This document shows positions 27,641 through 37,246 of a DNA stretch of 64,000 bases, one piece after another (within the stretch, counting starts at the first letter, position 1; each line of letters opens with the position of its first letter). Source of the DNA: Woronichinia naegeliana WA131 (lineage in GTDB: Bacteria; Cyanobacteriota; Cyanobacteriia; Cyanobacteriales; Microcystaceae); NCBI GenBank assembly GCA_025370055.1, contig CP073041.1, forward strand, positions 1,488,001 to 1,552,000. The letters are read 5' to 3'. The notes under the pieces were generated by a model that saw only the letters and a program-made list of their open reading frames with translations, did no database searches and was not told the DNA's origin. The position numbers and the translations under genes were made by a program.

Positions 27641-28444
27641 CTAGCGTCGAGGAGTAGATGCATTGGTACTCATAACACCACGCAATCCCAATGCCCCTAC
27701 CGTAGCATAACCAATGGCCAGCATCAGACTATTAAGACCCGTACGAAGTCCTTGTTTCAGGGCTTGAGAAGTCGCTTCACCTTCTGCTTTACGCTGTCTG
27801 TCTTGCAGTTGGGTCTCCAATTGCTTTTTGATAACATCAATACGCTTTTTATAGGCGGCAGGATCTTTAGATAGATCTCGTAATCCCTGAAGTTGATTTT
27901 TTTCAGCTTGCAGTGCTTCTAGTTGTTGGGGAGAAAGGGGATTTCCTTGGAACTGACCGCTTTGAATAACCTGATTGCGTTGAGCAATTTGTTGATCTAA
28001 AACGGCTGGATTTTGAGAGAGACTATTAACCTGTTTAAGAAATTGTTGAATCTGCTCTTTCCCTTGCCCAGCCCCTTTTTCGATTTGAGTTAGAGCCGTT
28101 GTCTTCGCCTGATTAAGATTGTTCAAGTGAACGGGAACGAGGAGCAAGAACATAAGTCCTAAAAAAGCGGACAGGATAAACACCGGTAGTCTTAAGTCAA
28201 AACCAGAGGATTTAGCCTTACTGGCACTGGTGGTTGAATCAATCCAATAGCCAATGAGAATAAGACCCACCCCGACCAAGGGAACGACTCCTCGATCTAC
28301 TAGGTTAGATACAAAGCCCAGTTGCCACTGTTGATCACTCCAATTAAAGGGAATGGCTAGGGTCAGATAATCCAGTAGAGAGGAGAGAATAAAAATGACA
28401 CCAAAGAGTTTAAGACACAGAGAGGTAAAGGCTGAACTATTCAT
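27641..28444 (-). CDS. HpsJ-like membrane protein
   Basis: A 267-residue protein with four membrane helices: residues 9-29, 48-65, about 85-106 and one near the C-terminus (LMLAIGYATVGALGLRG). A glutamine-rich coiled-coil region of about 110 residues lies between the third and fourth (QLEALQAEKNQLQGLRD). This matches HpsJ-like proteins, named for a locus required for hormogonium polysaccharide in filamentous species but also common in unicellular cyanobacteria. Role here not certain. Confidence 0.75.
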   Translation of the reverse strand: MNSSAFTSLCLKLFGVIFILSSLLDYLTLAIPFNWSDQQWQLGFVSNLVDRGVVPLVGVGLILIGYWIDSTTSASKAKSSGFDLRLPVFILSAFLGLMFLLLVPVHLNNLNQAKTTALTQIEKGAGQGKEQIQQFLKQVNSLSQNPAVLDQQIAQRNQVIQSGQFQGNPLSPQQLEALQAEKNQLQGLRDLSKDPAAYKKRIDVIKKQLETQLQDRQRKAEGEATSQALKQGLRTGLNSLMLAIGYATVGALGLRGVMSTNASTPRR

Positions 28445-28821
28445 TGTTTATCGATCTTGAGAATTCTAAATAGAAAGTTGGTATCTGTAAATGGTCTTTT
28501 AAGCGCGTATAACTAAACGTTCTTAAATGAGGTTGCAGGTCAATTACTCACTATAAGCTACGCAGGAATCAATTTTACCGCCGAAGTCTCACTTCCGTTA
28601 GGCTGGTAGTGTTCTGAGTCTATGATTAAGTAATCTCCTGATAGATTAACTGACTACGATTGAGAAAATCATCAGAAAATCAATCCACAGGTTGGCAACG
28701 TCACCAAATATAGTTGGTTAAATGTATTAACATAGATCCGCATGGCCCCTAATTTCCGTTTTAGTCACGAGCTGACAAGGCCTGAAAGTTTGACCTTACG
28801 TTATAATTACGGTAAAAAGTC
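28445..28821. other. Intergenic region without a recognised gene
   Basis: These 377 bp separate the divergent HpsJ-like gene and the small ORF at 28822. I see no ORF with family resemblance, no tRNA and no strong terminator. The region presumably holds both promoters. Confidence 0.5.
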
Positions 28822-29004
28822 ATGGTTATGAATACAAAAAATTTAGGCGATCGCGTCAATCTCATTAAAGGTAAACGAGAATTTTTACTCAAGCTCTCGG
28901 AACAACCCAATTTAGGCATTCTAAAATTGGACGTTAGCCAAGCCTTAAGCGAATTGGATGATCTGATTGAAGATTTTGCCCAAACCTTTCCAGAGTTAGA
29001 TTAA
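28822..29004 (+). CDS. Small conserved protein upstream of txlA
   Basis: A 60-residue helical, acidic protein (LIKGKREFLLKLSEQPNLG, then VSQALSELDDLIEDFAQTFP). ATG 28822 or the in-frame ATG 28828 may be the start. It lies 4 bp before the thioredoxin-like gene and is probably co-transcribed. No known domain recognised; a cyanobacterial small conserved protein by appearance. Confidence 0.65.
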   Translation: MVMNTKNLGDRVNLIKGKREFLLKLSEQPNLGILKLDVSQALSELDDLIEDFAQTFPELD

Positions 29005-29008
29005 GGAA

Positions 29009-29545
29009 ATGATGACTGGCGAGAAAATTCGGAATCTGGTAATTGCTCTGATTGCCATTGTTTTAAGCACGGCCATTTATTTTGGTTTTCAGACTCAAGG
29101 AGCCGCAACTTCTCTAGAGGCTCAGGTTAAACAGGCAATGCCCATTGAGGTCGCGCTGGCCAATGGGAAACCGACCTTAACGGAGTTCTATGCCAATTGG
29201 TGTGGTAGCTGTCAAGCTATGGCCAAGGATTTGGCTCTGATTAAGCAAAAATATGCTCAGTCTGTGAATTTTGTCATGCTCAATGTCGATAACAATAAAT
29301 GGCTACCAGAAGTCCTCAAGTATCGTGTTGATGGCATTCCCCATTTTGTTTTTTTTGATGCCACGGGAACAGCGATCGCTCAAGCCATCGGTGAACAACC
29401 TTTGCCGATTCTGGAAGCCAATCTACTGGCCTTGGTACAAAATACCGATTTACCCTACGCCAATCGAACAGGGCAGACCTCGTTGTTTGAACCTAAGGTG
29501 ACGGCGACTGAAAACAGTGACCCTCGTCGTCACGGGGTTAATTAA
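29009..29545 (+). CDS. txlA: Thylakoid thioredoxin-like protein TxlA
   Basis: A 178-residue membrane-anchored thioredoxin. It has an N-terminal helix (LVIALIAIVLSTAIYFGF), then a thioredoxin domain with the active site FYANWCGSCQAMAKD (the cysteines of WCGSC) and the cis-proline in VDGIPHFVFF. This matches TxlA/HCF164, which delivers reducing equivalents into the thylakoid lumen for cytochrome maturation. Intact, family length, second of a two-gene unit. Confidence 0.9.
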   Translation: MMTGEKIRNLVIALIAIVLSTAIYFGFQTQGAATSLEAQVKQAMPIEVALANGKPTLTEFYANWCGSCQAMAKDLALIKQKYAQSVNFVMLNVDNNKWLPEVLKYRVDGIPHFVFFDATGTAIAQAIGEQPLPILEANLLALVQNTDLPYANRTGQTSLFEPKVTATENSDPRRHGVN

Positions 29546-29671
29546 CATAAATGGGGGTCGAGTTGGCAAGGCAATTGGTAAACTGGCCCCCGACTTTCCC
29601 CATTCCCCTCAGACCTTGATTAACTGAAAGATACGAAAGATCACAGCAGATCAAATGTGTGAGGTTAGACT

Positions 29672-30466
29672 ATGCTGAATTTCAAAACCCGTTTAGAACT
29701 TGTCTTTCTGGGGTTAGGGATAACTGTTTTAGGTTTACAGATACAAGAGGCGATCGCCTATCCCGTCAATTCCTATAATCGTCCCCAACCAGCAGATGTG
29801 ATTATCAACAGCGATCCCCAAGCCTATCCCCTCCCCTCTCAACCTGGTCAGGTTAACTATCCCCCGCAAACTAGTTCCATCGATCCACGCTTTACTTGCC
29901 AGAACAATAGTGGTCAATATACGGTGATGTATCGTCCCTTAAGCCAACCTGGCAGGGCCTATCCCTGGGCAGTACCTCGTAATTTAGGGGATGGTTGGAC
30001 GGCCCAACGACGTTGTCAGGAAATTAGTCAGCGTTTAGAAAGTTACCGTCCTGATGGGTTAGCCGAATTACAAACAGGTTACGAAAATGGCTATCAAACC
30101 ATTTGTGCTACCACAGAAGCGGTTCCTGGCTGTCGGATTGTGCTTACTGTTCCACCGGGCCAAGATGCCGAAGTGATCCGCGATCGCGTTTTTCAATCTT
30201 TAACCGTGGCGGATAGTGGCCAGATGACTCAGGGGGTTAATGCTTTTACGGGAGGCAATTCAGGTCAAAACTTTTTCAATCAATTGGGGCAACTATTTAA
30301 TTTCGGTCAGTCGAAAACGAATCCTAAAGCGATCGCCACCAATCCCAGTCAGGGAATTAATTTACGGCCTTTCCTAGATACAGCAGACGGAGGAACTGGC
30401 CAGCAATTGAGTCGATTACCGAGCAAAAAATCTTCTCAACGTTTAAATTCTGGTCAGTTTCGTTAA
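29672..30466 (+). CDS. COP23-domain exported protein
   Basis: A 264-residue protein with an N-terminal signal segment (VFLGLGITVLGLQIQEAIA). A COP23-type domain follows: RFTCQNNSGQYTVMYRP, PWAVPRNLGDGWTAQRRCQE, LESYRPDGLAELQTG and IVLTVPPGQDAEVIRDRVFQ. Four conserved cysteines fit a disulfide-bonded secreted fold. COP23 was first described as a circadian oscillating, membrane-associated protein of a unicellular cyanobacterium. The last 80 residues are Asn/Gln/Ser-rich. Confidence 0.82.
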   Translation: MLNFKTRLELVFLGLGITVLGLQIQEAIAYPVNSYNRPQPADVIINSDPQAYPLPSQPGQVNYPPQTSSIDPRFTCQNNSGQYTVMYRPLSQPGRAYPWAVPRNLGDGWTAQRRCQEISQRLESYRPDGLAELQTGYENGYQTICATTEAVPGCRIVLTVPPGQDAEVIRDRVFQSLTVADSGQMTQGVNAFTGGNSGQNFFNQLGQLFNFGQSKTNPKAIATNPSQGINLRPFLDTADGGTGQQLSRLPSKKSSQRLNSGQFR

Positions 30467-30856
30467 TATTCGTTAATTATTTCCTGACAGACCGAGACTT
30501 TCAAAACGTTTTTACAAGAGAATCATTCGTCATTAGGAATGAAAATCTATTAAATTAAGTTGTGCATTTGATGTTCTAAAGTAAAAGCTTCAGGTTTGTT
30601 TAACAACAAAATGCCTAGGTTATTTATTTTTTATCCCTTATCACTAGAGTTATTATCACTAGATTATTACCTGCTTATTCTCGCCTTGACTAAGGTCTTT
30701 ATTCATTCTCAAAATTTCTAAAAAACGCCAATATTTCTTGAATTAGGATAAATTCATTCCTTTTGTAACCTAGAAGACAACGCAAAGGGATTGAAATTGA
30801 TGCAATTAATGCAATCAGGAATATTGCATTGCCACTTGTCCAAAGGAGCATACACA
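30467..30856. other. amt upstream region
   Basis: This 390-bp AT-rich region precedes amt. An AAGGAGC ribosome-binding site (30842-30848) is placed 8 bp before the ATG. I looked for an NtcA site (GTA-N8-TAC); the nearest is GTA-N8-GAC around 30767, which is not convincing. Confidence 0.45.
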
Positions 30857-32272
30857 ATGAAGAATGATGCCAAAACCTGGGGAATAGTCCTGCTAATGAG
30901 CTTAATTGCTTGGGGATTATCACTTTCCCCCGTTGCTGCTGAACCGGATCTCCAAGAACAAATTGTCACGGCTCAAGTTGCGGCTGATACGTCTTTTATG
31001 ATGTCTTGTTCCGGCTTAGTTCTTTTCATGACAGTGGGGTTAGCCTTTTTCTATGGCGGTTTTGTTTCCAAACGCAATGTCCTGAATACCCTAATGATGA
31101 GTTTTATTTCCTTAGGGATTGTGGCGATCGCTTGGCTCCTGTGGGGCTACAGTTTAGCCTTTGCACCTGGACTTCCCTTTATTGGCGGTGTGCAATGGCT
31201 TTTTTTACAAGGAGTTGGCTTGGAAACAACGGGCTATCTCACAGGAAGTTTACCCGATAATATTCTCTCCTATGCTCCGACCATTCCCCATCAAGCCTTT
31301 ATGATCTATGAGGCGATGTTTGCAATTATTACCCCGGCGTTGATTTCGGGGGCGATCGTTGAGCGGACAAGTTTCAAGGCCTATTGTTTATTTTTATTGC
31401 TTTGGTTAACCTTCGTCTATTGTCCCCTGGCCCACATGGTCTGGGCTAAAGGTGGCTTTCTCAGCTTAATCGGAGGAACCTTAAAAGCACTGGATTTTGC
31501 AGGTGGAACAGTTGTCCATACTGCCTCTGGCGTTTCCGCATTAGTTGCTGCTTTAGTGATTGGCCCTCGTAAAAACTATCCTGATCGCGTTTCTCCGCCT
31601 CATAACGTGCCTTTTATTCTGCTTGGAGCCGGATTACTCTGGTATGGCTGGTTTGGCTTTAATGCTGGCAGTGCTTTAACGGCTGGCCCTCTCTGTACCT
31701 CTGCTTTTGTGGCAACTAATACTAGTGCGGCGGCGGCCATGTTAACCTGGTTGACCCTAGAACAAATTTTACGGGGCAAACCCACCACCGTCGGTGCCGC
31801 AACGGGCGTTGTTGTCGGATTGGTTGGCATTACGCCTGCATCTGGCTTTGTCACGCCTTTATCTGCGATCTTTATTGGTATTATTACCGCGATCGCCTGC
31901 TTTTTTGCTATTAGTTTGAAAGTTCAATTAGGAATTGATGATAGTCTAGACACTTTCCCTGTGCACGGTGTGGGTGGAGCCGTGGGAGCGATTTTAACTG
32001 GAGTATTTGCCACCCAGACGATCAATAGTGGTGGTATTGATGGCTTGTTATCGGGAAACCCCTTTCAATTACTCATTCAAATTGGAGCGGTTGTCATTAC
32101 CTATCTTTTCGCTGGATTAATGACCTTTGTTATTCTCAAAATTGTTGATCTAACTCTCGGTTTACGCTTAAAGCCAGGCGCAGAGTTGCAAGGTATGGAT
32201 ATTAACGAACATGGCGAAGAAGGTTACGGCAGTGAATTTATCGGTCGTGAGACCTTGACTTCTTATGAATAG
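30857..32272 (+). CDS. amt: Ammonium transporter Amt
   Basis: A 471-residue ammonium channel with a cleavable signal peptide (LLMSLIAWGLSLSPVAAEP) followed by 11 membrane helices. Family landmarks are FFYGGFVSKRNVLNTLMMSF, GAIVERTSFKAY, DFAGGTVVHTASGVSALVAA (pore histidine of the twin-His pair) and DTFPVHGVGGAVGAILTG (second pore histidine). The start at ATG 30857 is chosen for the ribosome-binding site and the signal peptide; an upstream ATG at 30791 would add 22 unlikely residues. No GlnK gene is adjacent. Confidence 0.93.
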   Translation: MKNDAKTWGIVLLMSLIAWGLSLSPVAAEPDLQEQIVTAQVAADTSFMMSCSGLVLFMTVGLAFFYGGFVSKRNVLNTLMMSFISLGIVAIAWLLWGYSLAFAPGLPFIGGVQWLFLQGVGLETTGYLTGSLPDNILSYAPTIPHQAFMIYEAMFAIITPALISGAIVERTSFKAYCLFLLLWLTFVYCPLAHMVWAKGGFLSLIGGTLKALDFAGGTVVHTASGVSALVAALVIGPRKNYPDRVSPPHNVPFILLGAGLLWYGWFGFNAGSALTAGPLCTSAFVATNTSAAAAMLTWLTLEQILRGKPTTVGAATGVVVGLVGITPASGFVTPLSAIFIGIITAIACFFAISLKVQLGIDDSLDTFPVHGVGGAVGAILTGVFATQTINSGGIDGLLSGNPFQLLIQIGAVVITYLFAGLMTFVILKIVDLTLGLRLKPGAELQGMDINEHGEEGYGSEFIGRETLTSYE

Positions 32273-32340
32273 AAACTATATCTGTTCTAGTAAGATTAAT
32301 AATGTTTCAACAGAAATATAGAAATTAGAAATATAGAAAT

Positions 32341-32454
32341 GGAGGCTTAGAGGGATTATTAAAAGAGCCAGAATCACCAGTAAGACCCAAAAAAGTCTCC
32401 GTAGAAGAAGCGGCTCTCTTGCAAAATGAATTGCAGCTCTTTCCAGAACTCTAA
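32341..32454 (+). pseudogene. 3' end fragment of an unknown gene
   Basis: An open frame without a start codon reads GGLEGLLKEPESPVRPKK ... LLQNELQLFPEL before TAA at 32452. It has the look of a protein C-terminus, but nothing in frame upstream supports a whole gene (a TAG lies at 32326). Probably a leftover of a lost gene between amt and the ABC ATPase gene. Confidence 0.35.
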
Positions 32455-32520
32455 TGCTTTTCCCTAAAGCTGGTTTTGTCCCCAGTTCTATAATAGAAAC
32501 AAACTTGTCTCACAAAATCC

Positions 32521-33315
32521 ATGACTTCTGAACTGTCTGTCCTGACCTATCCCGAATCCTTACTCAAAAAGAATGAACGTTCCAATCTGATTCGTTTAGA
32601 GTCCATTTCTAAGGTCTATGGCACTGGGGAAACGACCGTTCATGCCCTCTCAAATGTTCACCTGGCGATCGCCCAAGGTTCCTACTGCGCCATTATGGGA
32701 GCTTCGGGGTCTGGGAAATCCACCATGATGAATATTATTGGTTGCCTAGATCGTCCTACCGCCGGACGGTACTATTTGGACAATATCGATGTTTCTGGAT
32801 TGTCAGAGGATGAGTTAGCTAAAATCCGTAATCGCAAAATTGGTTTCGTCTTTCAACAGTTTTATCTGCTACCTCAGATGAGTGCCTTGGAAAACGTCAT
32901 GTTACCGATGGTCTATGCGGGTGTTCCCCTCGAATCTCGGAAAATACGGGCCACAGAAGCTCTGGTTCGGGTGGGGTTAGAAAATCGGATGCAAAATAAA
33001 CCGAATCAATTATCAGGCGGTCAGCAACAACGGGTCGCGATCGCCAGAGCCATTGTCAATCATCCCCTTTTAATCTTGGCCGATGAACCCACAGGGGCCT
33101 TGGACTCTAAAACTACGGAAGAAGTCCTCGGCATTTTTGAACAGTTACATAGTACCGGTATTACCATTGTTATTGTCACCCATGAAGCTGATGTGGCTAA
33201 ACACACAGAGCGGGTCATTTGGTTCCAGGATGGCAAGATTAAATCCGATGGTGACTCCTTTTCGCCCGATCTCAATCTCCCCGATCTCAGTCCAATCCCG
33301 AATCAACTACCTTAA
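32521..33315 (+). CDS. MacB/LolD-type ABC transporter ATPase
   Basis: A 264-residue ATPase with Walker A GASGSGKST, Q-loop FVFQQFYLLPQM, signature LSGGQQQRVAIARA and Walker B LLILADEPTGALDSKTT. The LLPQMSALENVMLPM stretch and the ADEPTGALD form are typical of the MacB/LolD/DevA branch, which works with FtsX-like permeases. No permease is adjacent, so the partner is encoded elsewhere. A 30-residue N-terminal extension precedes the domain. Confidence 0.87.
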   Translation: MTSELSVLTYPESLLKKNERSNLIRLESISKVYGTGETTVHALSNVHLAIAQGSYCAIMGASGSGKSTMMNIIGCLDRPTAGRYYLDNIDVSGLSEDELAKIRNRKIGFVFQQFYLLPQMSALENVMLPMVYAGVPLESRKIRATEALVRVGLENRMQNKPNQLSGGQQQRVAIARAIVNHPLLILADEPTGALDSKTTEEVLGIFEQLHSTGITIVIVTHEADVAKHTERVIWFQDGKIKSDGDSFSPDLNLPDLSPIPNQLP

Positions 33316-33430
33316 AAACGACTCAAGAGCATTATTGGATGAAGTTTATCGCAAATTTTTTAAATCCCCCTTGACAAAATCAGATAGTCACTTATACTTA
33401 AGTCAGGTGTGAGGAAAATTCAAGAGAAAG

Positions 33431-33471
33431 CACTTAGGGTCGAAACACGGCAAGACTCCTAGGTGTTTTTT
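33431..33471 (+). terminator. Rho-independent terminator
   Basis: CACTTAGG (33431-33438) pairs with CCTAGGTG (33458-33465), an 8-bp stem with one G-U, and TTTTTT follows at 33466-33471. It lies 115 bp after the ABC ATPase stop codon and before the DUF3598 gene. Confidence 0.6.
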
Positions 33472-33546
33472 CGATCCAAGGGGTACTTTGCGAGATAATT
33501 TAGGATATCTGCTTGAAATCAGGATTACTGGAGTCAGACTTAAGCG

Positions 33547-34380
33547 ATGATGGAAAATAATTGGGAAAACTTTCTTCAAAATCTTGGAGAATGGCAAGGC
33601 TCTTTTACGCGAGTTTCCCTAGAAGGTGAGCTACTGGATTCCACACCGACATTGCTGACCTTAGAAAGCTTTGAGAATAATCAACTTGTGCGTTTTCGCC
33701 TCCAGCGTTTTGGGCCAGGTGGCTATAGTGAACCTCCCATTCAAGATCACGTACAAGAATATCGGTCTGTGGGTGGGCAAAATATCTTTTTTGAGACAGG
33801 AGCTTTTTCTAAAGGCTCATTGCAGTTTGCTCCTTTTTCGGAATTTGGGGCTGAATACGGGTTTGTGTCCGGCGATCGCCGTCTGCGTTTTGTTCAACTC
33901 TACGACAAGGAGGGAAACCTCAATAGCTTGACCCTGATTCGCGAATTTCGGCAGGGAACAGCGGCCAAGGAACGTCCTCCTTTAAGCGTCGATCAATTAT
34001 TAGGAAAATGGCAAGGCATCGCCCACACGGTTTACCCAGGGTGGGAACCCTCAAAAACCTATACGACTCAATTAGAAGTTCAAAGTATAGGGAATGGACA
34101 ATTACGACAACAGTTATCTTTTGGAGAACAAACCATTACTTCGATCGCTAATATTAAGGACAATCGCTTAGATTTTGAAAGCGGCGAAATTCCCAGACGT
34201 ATTCTCCTACTCCCCGATGGCGCATCTAGCAATACCCCTTTACAACTTAAACTCCGACAACCGTTTTTTGTAGAATTAGGATGGTTAGTGGAAGAGAACG
34301 AACGCCAGCGATTGATTCGTAGCTACGATGAGAAGGGTGCTTGGGCCCATTCAACTTTTGTGATTGAAAAGAAAATATGA
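33547..34380 (+). CDS. DUF3598 protein
   Basis: A 277-residue protein of the cyanobacterial DUF3598 family, predicted to form two lipocalin-like beta barrels. The repeated WQGSFTRVSLEGELLDS and KWQGIAHTVYPGWEPS segments start each half, and both halves end with a similar strand (LTLIREFRQG; HSTFVIEKKI). Some relatives are linked to phycobiliprotein lyase-like (CpcS/T) folds, but a lyase role is not shown. Intact. Confidence 0.8.
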   Translation: MMENNWENFLQNLGEWQGSFTRVSLEGELLDSTPTLLTLESFENNQLVRFRLQRFGPGGYSEPPIQDHVQEYRSVGGQNIFFETGAFSKGSLQFAPFSEFGAEYGFVSGDRRLRFVQLYDKEGNLNSLTLIREFRQGTAAKERPPLSVDQLLGKWQGIAHTVYPGWEPSKTYTTQLEVQSIGNGQLRQQLSFGEQTITSIANIKDNRLDFESGEIPRRILLLPDGASSNTPLQLKLRQPFFVELGWLVEENERQRLIRSYDEKGAWAHSTFVIEKKI

Positions 34381-34807
34381 CTATCTTATTTGATGCTTAA
34401 ATATTTGTTGTTAGTGATTAACAGAAAGGCGATCGCTGCTTTTTAGCAAGGAATGACAAAGAACAATGTAGATTGAGCATAGGCGGAATATATTCTCTTT
34501 TTCTTGACACTTTTTCCCTTCTAATTGTTCTCAAAGACATCTATTTTAATACTGATCAAAAAATAGAAATGATGGCCGCAAACTTGCTTTCTTGAGGATT
34601 TTCGTCCTAGAGGTGATCATATTTAATTGACGAAATTTAATATTTTTTCTATAGCAAATCTTGGTAAACACTGCTAGATTATTTTTGGTAAAGAGTCAAG
34701 CAAACTCTAGTACCACTGCAATTTGTTTGTAAGAATCTGCCTATCGGCCATGACTCAAACCCCTTTTTGATGCTTCAGACACTAATGAATGTTCTAACCA
34801 CGAATAT
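34381..34807. other. Intergenic region upstream of ndhD
   Basis: This 427-bp AT-rich region has one HIP1 site and a small hairpin AGGA-TTTTCG-TCCT near 34597-34611. No protein- or RNA-coding gene is recognised. It presumably carries the ndhD promoter and a long leader. Confidence 0.4.
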
Positions 34808-36391
34808 ATGAGTATGACCCAATTTCCTTGGCTAACCACCACTATTCTCTTTCCCATCGTCGCGGCCCTCTTCATTCCCATCATCCCAGATAAGGATGGT
34901 AAAACCGTTAGATGGTATTCCCTAATTGTCGGTTTAATCGATTTTGTTATTTTAGTTTATGGCTTTTATACGGGTTACGACCTGAATAATCCCAACTTAC
35001 AGTTGGTGGAGAGCTATACCTGGCTACCCCAAATTGATTTGAAATGGTCAGTGGGAGCCGATGGTCTTTCGATGCCCTTGATCCTGCTCACAGGCTTTAT
35101 CACCACCCTGGCCATTATGGCAGCTTGGCCTGTCACCCTTAAACCCAAGCTCTTTTATTTTTTGATGTTGGCCATGTATGGCGGGCAAATTGCGGTGTTT
35201 GCCGTGCAGGATATGTTGCTCTTTTTCCTAGTTTGGGAATTGGAGTTAGTCCCCGTTTATCTGATTCTTTCGATCTGGGGGGGGAAACGTCGGCTCTACG
35301 CAGCCACTAAGTTTATTCTCTACACGGCGGGGGGTTCCCTGTTTATTTTGCTGGGTGCTCTAACCATGGCCTTCTATGGCGATACCACGACCTTTGATAT
35401 GTCGGCGATCGCGGCCAAACATTTCCCGTTGAATTTGCAGCTATTGCTCTATGCCGGTTTTCTCATTGCCTACGGGGTGAAATTACCGATTTTTCCGCTC
35501 CATACCTGGCTACCTGATGCTCACGGGGAAGCGACGGCTCCAGCCCACATGTTACTGGCGGGAATTTTGCTGAAAATGGGGGGATATGCCCTATTACGCA
35601 TGAATTTACAGATGTTGCCCGATGCCCATGCTATTTTTGCCCCTGTGTTAGTGATTCTTGGGGTTGTCAATATTATCTATGCGGCCTTAACCTCCTTTGC
35701 CCAACGGAACCTGAAGCGTAAAATTGCCTATTCTTCCATTTCCCACATGGGCTTTGTGTTGATTGGGATGTCCTCTTTTACCGACTTAGGTTTGAGTGGA
35801 GCGATGTTACAGATGATTTCTCATGGTCTGATTGGAGCCAGTCTCTTTTTCATGGTCGGAGCCACCTACGATCGCACCCATACCTTGATGTTGGATGAGA
35901 TGGGGGGTGTGGGCCAAAAGATGAAAAAAATGTTTGCTATGTGGACGGCCTGTTCCTTTGCTTCTTTGGCGTTACCTGGCATGAGTGGCTTTGTTGCTGA
36001 ACTGATGGTCTTTGTGGGTTTTGCTACCAGTGATGCCTATAACCCGATTTTCCGTACCATTGTGGTGATTTTGATGGGGGTTGGGGTCATTCTCACACCG
36101 ATCTATCTGCTCTCGATGCTGCGAGAAATTCTCTATGGCCCAGAGAACAAGGAGCTTACCAGTCATCATGCTCTGATTGATGCGGAACCCCGTGAGGTGT
36201 TTATTATTGCCTGTTTATTGGTTCCCATTATTGGCATTGGTTTCTATCCTAAGTTAGTCACTCAAATCTATGCTTCTAGCGCGGAACAGTTAACAGCAAC
36301 ATTACGGCGATCGGTTCCCAGTTTGGTGCAGAATGTGGCCCTTGCTCCGATTGAAACGGTGGCTTTACAGGCTCCTGAAATTGGTCGTTAA
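34808..36391 (+). CDS. ndhD: NAD(P)H-quinone oxidoreductase chain 4 (NdhD)
   Basis: A 527-residue antiporter-like subunit of NDH-1 with about 14 membrane helices. Diagnostic segments are the proton-channel glutamate in [40 protein letters not shown] and [17 protein letters not shown]. The sequence is closest in style to NdhD1, the respiratory/cyclic-flow form, but by eye the paralogue cannot be fixed. No ndhF is adjacent. Confidence 0.93.
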   Translation: MSMTQFPWLTTTILFPIVAALFIPIIPDKDGKTVRWYSLIVGLIDFVILVYGFYTGYDLNNPNLQLVESYTWLPQIDLKWSVGADGLSMPLILLTGFITTLAIMAAWPVTLKPKLFYFLMLAMYGGQIAVFAVQDMLLFFLVWELELVPVYLILSIWGGKRRLYAATKFILYTAGGSLFILLGALTMAFYGDTTTFDMSAIAAKHFPLNLQLLLYAGFLIAYGVKLPIFPLHTWLPDAHGEATAPAHMLLAGILLKMGGYALLRMNLQMLPDAHAIFAPVLVILGVVNIIYAALTSFAQRNLKRKIAYSSISHMGFVLIGMSSFTDLGLSGAMLQMISHGLIGASLFFMVGATYDRTHTLMLDEMGGVGQKMKKMFAMWTACSFASLALPGMSGFVAELMVFVGFATSDAYNPIFRTIVVILMGVGVILTPIYLLSMLREILYGPENKELTSHHALIDAEPREVFIIACLLVPIIGIGFYPKLVTQIYASSAEQLTATLRRSVPSLVQNVALAPIETVALQAPEIGR

Positions 36392-36514
36392 AACGAAGAT
36401 AAGTTAGGGTGGATAATGACTTGTATAAATGACTTTTATAGTTGTTTTTATCCCCCTAAACAAAAAGGCATCCCTTTCAGATGCCCCTGATCGACTGGTC
36501 GATAGTCATTAAAT

Positions 36515-36652
36515 TTACTTGAAGCCAACCGCAGCCTGCCAGACAAACGCTAATGCTAAAAAGAACAGTGGGATAATAGGCAGTACATCAACGAGTGGAT
36601 CAAAGATTTGATAGGCTTCCGGCAATTTAGCCAGTAATAATGCGATCTCCAT
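36515..36652 (-). CDS. psbK: Photosystem II protein PsbK
   Basis: A 45-residue protein [15 protein letters not shown] ... VWQAAVGFK with one membrane helix. The [17 protein letters not shown] segment after an 8-residue presequence is the mature PsbK N-terminus, and [10 protein letters not shown] ends it. It binds at the edge of the photosystem II core. An upstream in-frame ATG at 36712 would add 20 residues not found in PsbK. Confidence 0.93.
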   Translation of the reverse strand: MEIALLLAKLPEAYQIFDPLVDVLPIIPLFFLALAFVWQAAVGFK

Positions 36653-36748
36653 TGCTTGAGTTCCCTTTCTAACAGACAGATTATGATAAATCAATAGATT
36701 AAATCCTAGCACGAGTTGTCCGTGATCCCATGGCTCTGATTCGGTTGT

Positions 36749-37033
36749 TTAGGGGTTTTCTGGTGAATTTGGCCAAAGGAGTTTTAACGCCAGAATGGCA
36801 AACCCGATCGCCGCGATCGCCTTGAGAATTTTTGCCGGTAACAGTTGGGCAAGACTGCCTCCAGCGATGACTCCCAAAAAGCTGGCCAGGATCAAAGCCG
36901 TCACTGAACCGAAAAAAACGGCCTTTGGGGATTTAGCACTGCCCCCCAAAGCGATCGCCGCTAGTTGACTTTTATCCCCAATTTCAGCCAGAAAAACAGT
37001 AATAAAACTAAGACCTAATAGCTGCCAGTCCAT
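36749..37033 (-). CDS. Half-size GDT1/UPF0016 cation transporter
   Basis: A 94-residue protein with three membrane helices and one copy of the family motif E-x-G-D-K-S/T (FLAEIGDKSQLAAIAL). GDT1/TMEM165 proteins normally have two such three-helix repeats and export Mn2+ or Ca2+. Half-size paired genes exist in cyanobacteria and are thought to form heterodimeric manganese exporters. The partner is the gene at 37247-37600, in the same direction. Confidence 0.85.
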   Translation of the reverse strand: MDWQLLGLSFITVFLAEIGDKSQLAAIALGGSAKSPKAVFFGSVTALILASFLGVIAGGSLAQLLPAKILKAIAAIGFAILALKLLWPNSPENP

Positions 37034-37110
37034 ACGAAATACATTCTCTTGATTTTGCTGAATCTCAAATAAACCCTTAAGTAAGTGGGCTTAATTAATT
37101 GTTAGATAGT

Positions 37111-37153
37111 AGAACAGGCTAGAAGCCTGTGGACGGGCAGGATGCCCATCCCA
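37111..37153. repeat. REP-like palindromes
   Basis: ACAGGCT-AGA-AGCCTGT (37114-37130) is followed by GGGCAGGATGCCC (37135-37147) and CCCACG. These resemble the palindromes beside the RAYT gene at 8.4-8.7 kb (ACAGGCTGGAAGCCTAT, AACAGGCATCTTGCCTGTT). They lie between the two half-size transporter genes. Confidence 0.55.
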
Positions 37154-37246
37154 CGTTTTATATTTAATTGTAACCAGCTACTTACTAATCCCTAAAGGGT
37201 AGTTAATAGGCAATTAACAAATACTCAATAGGTAATTAATAGGTAA

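Noticed and set aside
30760-30785. NtcA site upstream of amt
   Set aside because: The best candidate is GTA-N8-GAC, missing the TAC half, and no -10 box sits at the expected 22-23 bp. Not strong enough to list.
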